Origin: Megamerina dolium
Taxonomy: Eukaryota > Arthropoda > Insecta > Diptera > Megamerinidae
DNA length: 64,000 bases
Direction of reading: 5' to 3'
NCBI GenBank assembly: GCA_963854835.1
Contig: OY978525.1
Span: forward strand, 44,727,554-44,791,553
The translations under genes were made by a program, and so were the position numbers. Positions 57,610-64,000 of the stretch are shown here, piece after piece. The notes under the pieces are model-generated. The model saw nothing but the letters and a program-made list of their open reading frames with translations, was not told the DNA's origin and searched no databases. Numbering within the stretch: position 1 is the stretch's first letter; each line of letters opens with the position of its first letter.

Positions 57610-57811
57610 ATTATAAACAAAATGTTTGTAAACGATATTATTTTATTTATTTATTTTTTTTTTTCTAAAAAAAAAAAAAAAAAAAAAATCACCGAAATAA
57701 CTCCTTGAGTTTCTTAGCGTCTTTTCGCAAAATATTAAATTTTTTTTTTACCGAAAACAATCACTTTTCCGACTCTATCAAACACGTCCACTCTTATTGG
57801 TGACTTTCACG

Positions 57812-57823
57812 TGACATATCGAT
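57812..57823. repeat. 12-bp target-site duplication of LINE copy C (right)
   Basis: TGACATATCGAT, identical to 53348-53359. Confidence 0.95.
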
Positions 57824-58256
57824 GAGCACAACATGATACGACGGCTACTACACCGGCAATGACAATTTTTGGAAACGAGTTAAGACTGCCAGCTGATTTA
57901 AAATTTGGAGTCGTAACACCAACGAGATCAACCGAAGGTAATTATACTAGCGAAAAGCTGGAACAGTTGGATGAAGTACATCAGTTCATTAGAGAGCGGT
58001 CGCAGATGATAAGCGATAAGATGAAGGCCAGGTATGACTTGAAAGCAAATTCTATGAAGGAGAGCTTGTAATGCTTCATAATCCGCAACGAAAGAAAGGC
58101 CTGTCCCCTAAACTACAGACTCATTGGGAAGGACCATATAAGATTATAGCAAAGATAAATGACGTAGTGTATCGTATTCAACATTGCTGGAACAAAAGAG
58201 CAAAGTTTAAAGTAGTGCACTTGGAGCGACTTGCGCCATATCGAGGGGAAGTATAA
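57824..58256 (+). pseudogene. pol: integrase, 3' part (plus-strand copy)
   Basis: Continues the integrase after the LINE: TPAMTIFGNELRLPADLKFG (57859 on), VHQFIRERSQMISDKMKARYDLKA, then after a stop near 58071 NPQRKKGLSPKLQTHWEGPYKI, a GPY/F-type C-terminal module. VVHLERLAPYRGEV ends with TAA at 58254-58256. The GPY/F module is known from Ty3-type integrases. Confidence 0.88.
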
Positions 58257-58294
58257 AAACTTGTTCGGGACGAACAAGGTTAAGAGTAGGGCAG

Positions 58295-58696
58295 TGTAAC
58301 GAGTATCGATAGTTGGTTACTCATCACTATTGTGACTGACACTATTGGCAGCATCGAAACGAATGTCAACAAAAAGAAACAAGCGATAACCAGAACAAGG
58401 CAACGAGAAAGGAAGAGAAGAATCTCGATAAAGGAAGATTCTGGGGTGTTGCCAACAGAGTATAAATAGAGCCAGTGTTGAGAAGTGAGAATCAATTTGA
58501 TCCCGAACGTGATTGCAGAAACATCGATACAGAGGCAAAAGTTGCAAGTACATTTAAGTGTTATTGTAAATAGTTGATTGTAAGCAGAGCTGATTGTACA
58601 TAGAGATTACTAAATAAATTGTTGCTGTATATAGTTGTACAAAATAAGTGTTGCAGTTATTATTAACTGAATCCAGTGATCGAACAAAACGTAACA
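58295..58696 (+). repeat. 3' LTR of the plus-strand SAP-Gag element
   Basis: TGTAACGAGTATCGATAGTT to CAAAACGTAACA, 402 bp. It holds a TATAAATA (58460-58467), a possible promoter TATA box. The direct neighbours GCAG and GTAT do not reveal a clear 4-bp duplication because the 5' LTR end is lost. Confidence 0.94.
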
Positions 58697-58805
58697 GTAT
58701 TATAATTTACTTTGTACTTTTGAACTTTTCGCTGATTACAATATTATATAAAGTTACATACATACTTACTTACTTACTTATGTGGCCATAACAAAAGAAA
58801 ATCGA

Positions 58806-59855
58806 TTTAGGCCGAAAATAATATGCTTCGCCAGCTAGAAATTCCAAGCGCCGTCAGGTTCTCCAGTACTTGGTCTTTCCACCGGAGGTTAGGTCTTCCT
58901 CTTCTGCGTCGTCCTCCAGCGGGTTCCGAATATAACACCTTCTTAGCTGGAGCGTGTTCTTCCATTCGCTCGACATGACCTAGCCAGCGCAGCCGCTGTA
59001 TTTTGATGCGCTTTACTATGTCAATATCGGCATACAGCTCGTACAGTTCATGATTGTACCTTATTCGGTACTCGCCACCAACGCAAATAGGTCCAAAGAT
59101 CTTGCGTAGGACTTTTCTCTCGAAAACTTCAAGCATTCGCTCATCCGAGGTGGAAATTGTCCAGGCTTCAGCGCCATATGTTAGGACAGGCATGATGAGA
59201 GACTTGTAGAGTGCAGTTTTCGTTCTTCGAGAGAGGGCTCGACTTCTCAATTGCTTACTCATCCCAAGGTAACACCTGTCAGCAAGAGTTATCCTTCGCA
59301 TGATCTCCAGGCTGAAGTCTTTACTGCTGTTAATGCTGGTTCCAAGATAGACAAAGTCCCTTACTACTTCAAAAGCGTAGTTGTCAACAGTGACGTGCTG
59401 TCCAAGACGCCGGGACTCTTTGTTTGTTGGCATTAGATACTTCGTCTTGCCCTCGTTCACCGTAACACCCATCCGACGCGACTATCTTTCCAACTCTGAG
59501 AATGCTGCACTGACTGCTCGCGTGTTCATGCCGATTATGTCAATATCGTCGGCATACGCTAACAGCATGGCACTTTTGTTAAAGATAGTGCCATTATGTC
59601 GTAGATCAGAAGCTCGTATTATTTTCTCCATAATAAGATTGAAGAAGTCACACGATAACGAATCACCTTGTCTGAAACCCCGTTCGGTACTAAACGGTGC
59701 GGAGAGGTCCTTCCCAATTTTCACTGCACAACGGGAGTTATGCAAAGTCGAATGAGCTTTGCAGGAATACCGAACTCAGACATTGTTGCGTAGAGGTAAT
59801 CCCTTACCGGACTGTCGAAAGCGGCTTTATAATCAACAAATAGGTGGTGTTTGTG
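58806..59855 (-). pseudogene. RTE-clade LINE fragment, minus strand
   Basis: 5'-truncated RTE RT. 59745-59482 holds the GFRQGDSLSCDFFNLIMEKI block and LLAYADDIDIIGM (catalytic). The frame then breaks near 59480. 59472-58807 continues VNEGKTKYLMPTNKESRRLG, YLGTSINSSKDFSLEIMRR and the C-terminal RLRWLGHVERMEEHAPAKKV and RRGRPNLRWKDQV. A deletion near 59745 joins to sequence like 22820-22870. It is the sister of 22650-23640 but retains the C-terminal zinc-free tail lost there. Confidence 0.92.
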
Positions 59856-60338
59856 TAGTTACATACATACATATGTATATTATTGCAATCAGCGAAAAGT
59901 TTAAAAATTCAATGTAAATTATAATACAAATAATTAGATATTCTTTGGTAAAACATCAATGTTCATTAGCAAACATCAAACTATGAGAATCGAATTTACT
60001 GATTGCCACTGCTCTCCGGTTTTCTCCACTCCGTTCAGCAGCTAATTAGGCCCACTTCTTCTTACTTTTATCCTATCCATGTTGGACACGAAATTTTCCC
60101 TCAGCTAAACCTTTGGTTTTATTAAATAAAATCCAACACTCTGGAATATTGCTGAGGGAAAGTTTTAGGGAGGGAGGGAGCTGTTGATATAAAAAATGCA
60201 TTTTGTATAAAAAATAAATATTTTATTTTTATTATTTACTTACATAAATTCTTCCATATTTGTCTCACAAATTTTTTTGGTTTTATTGTTTGAATTTTAT
60301 TATTATCAATTTCTTTTCAAATTGACGTCAAAATACGG
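59856..60338. other. Spacer, no gene seen
   Basis: Includes a short inverted pair TTTTCCCTCAGC (60091-60102) and GCTGAGGGAAA (60153-60163), possibly a small MITE scar, and a GGGA repeat near 60168-60180. Confidence 0.45.
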
Positions 60339-60563
60339 AATGTTGCCATATTAGAGTTAAAAAGTTAACTATGTTTGTCGTTGAAAACGTAACGATGTTT
60401 CAACGACAATTATGGTTATCGGTAGCTAACTATATTGGTAGCTTGCAGTACCGACTGCAGCTAAGGGTAATGATTCAGTTGTTTGTAGTTGAAAAGTTAC
60501 ACATTTTTTCAACTACAAACATAGTTAATTTATTAGCTTTAATATGGCAACACTCCATATTTA
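60339..60563. mobile_element. Small MITE-like palindromic element
   Basis: The left 60340-60395 and right 60497-60562 are inverted copies. Both contain TGTTGCCATATTA and TTAACTATGTTTGT.GTTGAA. About 225 bp, non-coding. The ORF crossing it (60371-60721) follows the palindrome rather than a protein signature. Confidence 0.75.
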
Positions 60564-61300
60564 ATTTAGACAGCCATATCTGGCTGAAATGCTCAATTTG
60601 TTTTATAAAACTTATGAATAAATTATCTAGTCGTCCACAAAACTCTTTTGAAGAAAGTTCTGAGCGAACAAAACAGATGAAAACGAAAGAGTTACAGGAC
60701 ACTACTTTAATCGATGTCTAGAGTTATGGTTCTCAAAAGAAATTAAGAGAAACAGGTGAAGTGGGAGCATCAAAGGTAGTTCAAATAAATATTTAAAATC
60801 GTCGAACGGAAGATGATATGCAAATATCCTCGTTCTATGCATTTCAGGCTCTAACTCATAAATTAGTATGAATCATTTGATGCATACTTCATGAATTCGA
60901 AGTCACCTAAATCATAAGTATCTTGATTTGCCGGCAAAAGCTTACGATTTGGTCTTTCCGACCTCTTGAATAATCTCGCTGGCAATGTATTTAAAAGCTT
61001 TTTTGATCATTTATCAAAAAACTGAAGGCAGGAAAAGTGTAACAGTATATTTGTAATCAATTTTTTATCATTTATTAAAAAATTAAAAACAGGAAAATTG
61101 TAACAATAATTGTAGCAAAGCTCTAGCTACCACCTACTCTTCATTGTTAGCATTAGCTATTTGATATTTGTCGTTAACTACCGATTTCATATATCTACAA
61201 ATTTAGTTAATTACCATATACAGGATATCCCTAACCTATAATTGTCGTTAAGTGCCCGTAAAGATAATGATAATTGTCGTTAAACAGTTAGTGAATCGAG
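60564..61300. other. Spacer, no gene seen
   Basis: AT-rich. A repeated TTGTCGTTAA motif occurs near 61170, 61242 and 61274, without a clear boundary. Confidence 0.45.
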
Positions 61301-61309
61301 CTACAGACC

Positions 61310-62057
61310 AATTTCACTAGTGTTGCCGTATGCAATTTTTTATAGAGCAAAAGAAAATCTGAGAAAAATATTTCTAATTAATGCAACATTCCTTTAAGGG
61401 TATTGCGTACATATATATTAATATGCACATTATTATTAATATAACTGCGAAGGATTATTATATTTTAAATATTATAGAGATATAGCAAAACAGGATTTCC
61501 GTGCAAAAGTTCAGAGCAATTGACACCAGCCAGCGCAGTGGTTCTGGTGCGGACGCGGTTTATAAAAGTAGAATGTGGTGCTTCGAACATGTTGCAGCAA
61601 ATTATTTTGATAACCTTCAAAACAGACGCCACCGTGTCAAAATTAAGTACCAACATAAATTTAGCACCGGCTTTTTGACAGATTTTGGTAATGAAATTTT
61701 GTCAAAAATGTTTCGACTAATAACGGCCTATATTATGCTTTCTTAATATTTGTAAAATTCAACTGATTTTCCACGCGGAAAGTTGTGTTTCCGCAAACTC
61801 CAGATCGAAGCCAAAAGATACAAACTATGCACTCGGCTCTCTTCCCTTATCGACGAATTCAAGTTTATCGAAACACAAGTGTTGCGTGAAAAAACAAAAG
61901 TAAAAACATACACCAATTGCATTATACGAAGTTTCAAATCACTACACATCTTTCACAGTAATCATGTGTTACCATACAACAATCTAAATAAACGGCGAAA
62001 CGGAAAATGAACGCCATGATTGACGTTCAATTTATTAGAAATATAACCACGGCATTA
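61310..62057 (+). mobile_element. Harbinger-related relic with MADF fragment
   Basis: The right end (about 62020-62057, TTCTAATAAATTGAACGTCA region to GCATTA) matches the TAATGCCG-type ends at 36198 and 39605. TTCCTTTAAGGGTATTGCGT near 61390 matches 40306. The frame 61501-61746 includes RSGSGADAVYKSRMWCFEHV, typical of the middle of Harbinger-linked MADF proteins. The left end was not located. Confidence 0.65.
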
Positions 62058-62449
62058 GTGACGTCTAAAAATTTGCGAGCATATTTGTCAAAATCGTTAC
62101 ACTTTGGATATAAAACAGCATTACGCCGATTTTTAATTTTGCATTGGTCTTTCGGCGTAAAACTTCCATCTATTTCTGATTGCCTACTTTTCTACGTGTC
62201 TCGCTCGCACAGATGCGCCTGGGCATGGACTTAGAAACACATCGCGCGAATCATAGAATAATGTCATATTGGAAAGACTAACTTTAGTTATTAAAGAACA
62301 ATTATACGTTTTTTTATAGCTGTAGCATACTAGAAGTAAACGCGTTTTTTTACGAAAATATTGAGAGTATGGTGATTATTTTTTTTATAGTTTATATATA
62401 AAAATTGTTTGGCTGTGGCAACACTGCTTTCAAAGGTAATTCTGTGTAA

Positions 62450-62914
62450 TAGCCGAAGCCCATAGAATACTTTGTTCCTTTGCGTTAAAGCATATAACTG
62501 ACAGCGACGGAAAAAACGGTGTAAGCTGGACCATTCAATACGTTTCACAGCAGATACAAAATCACTTGTTTCTTTTAAGCGTACTATAAAATTTTCGTAT
62601 TCGTATACATTTAGTGTTAAATTTTTATGAAATTGTATTTTATTTAAGTGAAATATGTGTATAACACTTTTATTTGAACATCCATTTAATGCTACATTTA
62701 ATATTTTTTAAATTTTATAATAACTATTATTGTTAAAATGCAATCCTGTTCGCCTCACGTACGCTAAAGATAAAAGTTGGCCATCTTTTATACTTTGCGT
62801 TGAAGGAAACGGAGTGATTGGGCATCACTTCATACAAATGCATGTATGCTAACTGAGCTGTCAGTTGTGTATTACAGATTGGCGTATATAAAGTATTCTA
62901 GGGGCTTAGGCTAT
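62450..62914. mobile_element. Candidate MITE with ATAGCC-type ends
   Basis: ATAGCCGAAGCCCATAGAAT (62450-62469) pairs in reverse with 62895-62914, read as ATAGCCTAAGCCCCTAGAAT. The match continues through ACTTT. 465 bp, non-coding. The ATAGCC start recalls family A (39774), but the interior differs. Confidence 0.65.
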
Positions 62915-63052
62915 AATTTAGTGACAAACGTGAAAGTTTCAAATCTTCTATATAATTTCCTATTGCTGTTGCAAACGTAATTGATGCGAAGTTAAAGTGA
63001 TAACTTGAGTCAATTAGTAGAATACTTTAATCTTTAGATTAGTTGATTTTAA
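62915..63052 (+). promoter_or_regulatory. Presumed 5' UTR/promoter of the gene at 63053
   Basis: Short AT-rich interval between the MITE and the ATG. TATATAAT occurs at 62949-62956, but its role is unproven. Confidence 0.3.
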
Positions 63053-63753
63053 ATGGAAAATAATAAGAAAGACAATGAAACCCGATGCTCATTTCGACGT
63101 GTTCGTGATTTTAGTAGTCGTAACTTGGTACGGCGTTTTTCGCGACAAAGTCCAAATGTTGAAAGCAAAATGTCTATTAAATCTATAAACGACAGTGAAT
63201 ATAATCTGAATAATGAAATCGAAAACCAAAACACGAAAGGGTCAACTTTGCAAAAAGCGAGCGTAGAGTTAAGTTCTCATATGAGCTTCTTAGATGGCTT
63301 ACAACAGATATCTATAAACTCTGCTAAATCTGAAGAATTTTCCGAAAACACTTGTGAACTTGCGCTGCTTGATGTGAAACAAAAGGTATTGCACTTTGAA
63401 ACACTTTGCGGCGACAATGCTACTCTATTTAAATCTGGAAAATGTAAACCAAAACCAACGGATATCCCTTCAGACAGTGGTGAATTAAAGTTATTAGATA
63501 AATTGTCTCCCACTTCGGAATACCCACACGGAATTGATAATTCCGTAGCATATACGATCACCACGTTACCGGCTGACACAGATAAGTGCCCTGCTGTGGA
63601 ATTGTATTCTGCAGAGAATGATATTCTTGGGTCGACACATACACCAAGTGAAGAAATGTTTGACGATTGTTTAAACAAAACAAATGATCTGCAACGTGCT
63701 GCCAATTCGTGTGAATCAGTATATGTAGATAGACAAATAAAAGGTTTTATTAG
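63053..63753 (+). CDS. First coding exon of an unrecognised host gene (233 aa visible)
   Basis: The ATG at 63053 opens a long frame ending at a strong donor, TTAG/GTGAGT, with the GT at 63754-63755. The exon holds 233 codons plus two bases, and the gene continues past the window. The N-terminus is basic and Arg/Ser-rich (RRVRDFSSRNLVRRFSRQSP), followed by a Ser/Glu/Asp-rich region of low complexity with no domain I recognise. Codon-like composition differs from the surrounding AT-rich DNA, and no transposon signature is present. The rich charged and phospho-site-like content suggests a regulatory or scaffold N-terminus, which is only inference. Confidence 0.75.
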
Positions 63754-64000
63754 GTGAGTACAATAAATCACGTACCAATTATGCCACGGTATTATTGCTG
63801 ATAAAGACACTATTACGATAACGATAAAGGTGCTTAGTGTATAAAAACTGATACCTCAGGTAGCGTCAAATGTATATTAATAGAAGGTAGAGCAATTACA
63901 AAAGATTCCTCTTTTGTAATTGCTATGGAATAATAAAATAAAATGCCAAAGGAATACAAACCAGTTACAACTTTTACTGTTTTACGTCATATTTCACTGA
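63754..64000 (+). other. Start of the first intron of the gene at 63053
   Basis: Begins GTGAGTACAA; no acceptor within the window. A short inverted pair (AATTACAAAAGA and TCTTTTGTAATT at about 63895-63920) forms a small hairpin. Confidence 0.6.

Larger units (their letters stand above)
53360..57811 (-). mobile_element. Jockey LINE copy C, full-length ends, internally damaged
   Basis: Minus-strand element with poly(A) complement at 53360-53377. Its 5' end CGTGAAAGTCACC is at 57811, the same start as copy A. The exact 12-bp direct repeats TGACATATCGAT prove the insertion point within integrase. ORF1 and ORF2 carry frameshifts, and there is a deletion near 53708 relative to copy A. Confidence 0.97.
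48763..58696 (+). mobile_element. SAP-Gag Ty3-type retrotransposon, plus strand, split by a LINE
   Basis: 5' LTR 48763-49133 (first 35 bp lost), primer site, gag, pol and 3' LTR 58295-58696, with a purine-rich GGTTAAGAGTAGGGCAG before the 3' LTR. The Jockey LINE copy C occupies 53360-57811 inside integrase. Without it the element is about 5.5 kb. Many stops and small deletions make it dead. No env frame lies between integrase and the 3' LTR. Confidence 0.94.

Noticed and set aside
60371..60721. 116-aa plus-strand ORF
   Set aside because: Crosses a palindromic MITE-like element; composition follows the repeat and no domain is visible.

Overview
The window looks like repeat-rich nuclear DNA from a dipteran insect, probably an acalyptrate fly such as a tephritid. 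This is inferred from the mix of Jockey-clade and RTE-clade LINEs, gypsy/mdg4-type and other Ty3-type LTR elements, Tc1, mariner and Harbinger transposons, a tRNA-derived SINE, short GT-AG introns and long (TA)n tracts. No database search was possible. Little of the window is host gene. I recognise three host loci: the 3' exons of a DH-PH RhoGEF on the minus strand (2492-3832), a small THAP zinc-finger gene on the plus strand (12816-13719), and the first coding exon of an unrecognised gene at the right edge (63053-63753, plus strand). A fourth, very tentative small ORF lies at 12080-12388 (minus).

Left part (1-14260): a decayed Ty3-type pol relic is joined to a TIR element. The RhoGEF exons follow, then two mariners (one an internal-deletion derivative), a worn RTE LINE, a SINE relic, a perfect 23-bp hairpin, a Tc1-like transposon with long TIRs and a probable transposase intron, and the THAP gene.

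Middle part (14262-34063): this is one large, imperfect inverted duplication. The left arm (about 14262-22973) carries a non-coding unit and a nearly complete gypsy-type element flanked by the 4-bp duplication TATA. The right arm (about 24132-34063) carries the same unit in reverse, but its gypsy element is reduced to one LTR whose diagnostic bases are chimeric between the two left-arm LTRs. Younger insertions occur only in the right arm: a SINE, a Harbinger element with an apparently intact Jockey LINE inside it, and a TIR element with two tandem LTRs inside it. Because the left arm keeps most of the empty sites, the order of insertion can be read.

Right part (34064-64000): candidate MITEs, a deleted Jockey copy, a Harbinger relic, and a TA-microsatellite district. 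That district holds an intact Tc1-like element with two transposase-site-like repeats at each end, and a broken mariner. Next come two head-to-head copies of a Ty3-type retrotransposon whose Gag starts with a SAP domain. One copy has lost PR-RT-RNase H and fuses its Gag zinc knuckle to integrase in frame. The other is split by a Jockey LINE with a clean 12-bp target duplication. An RTE fragment, more small TIR elements and the host exon complete the window.

Most open frames belong to mobile elements and most are broken. Those that look intact are Jockey ORF1 and ORF2 at 26666-30924 and the Tc1 transposase at 43008-44048. I did not find a new defence or metabolic system. The interest lies in TE structure and in the inverted duplication.
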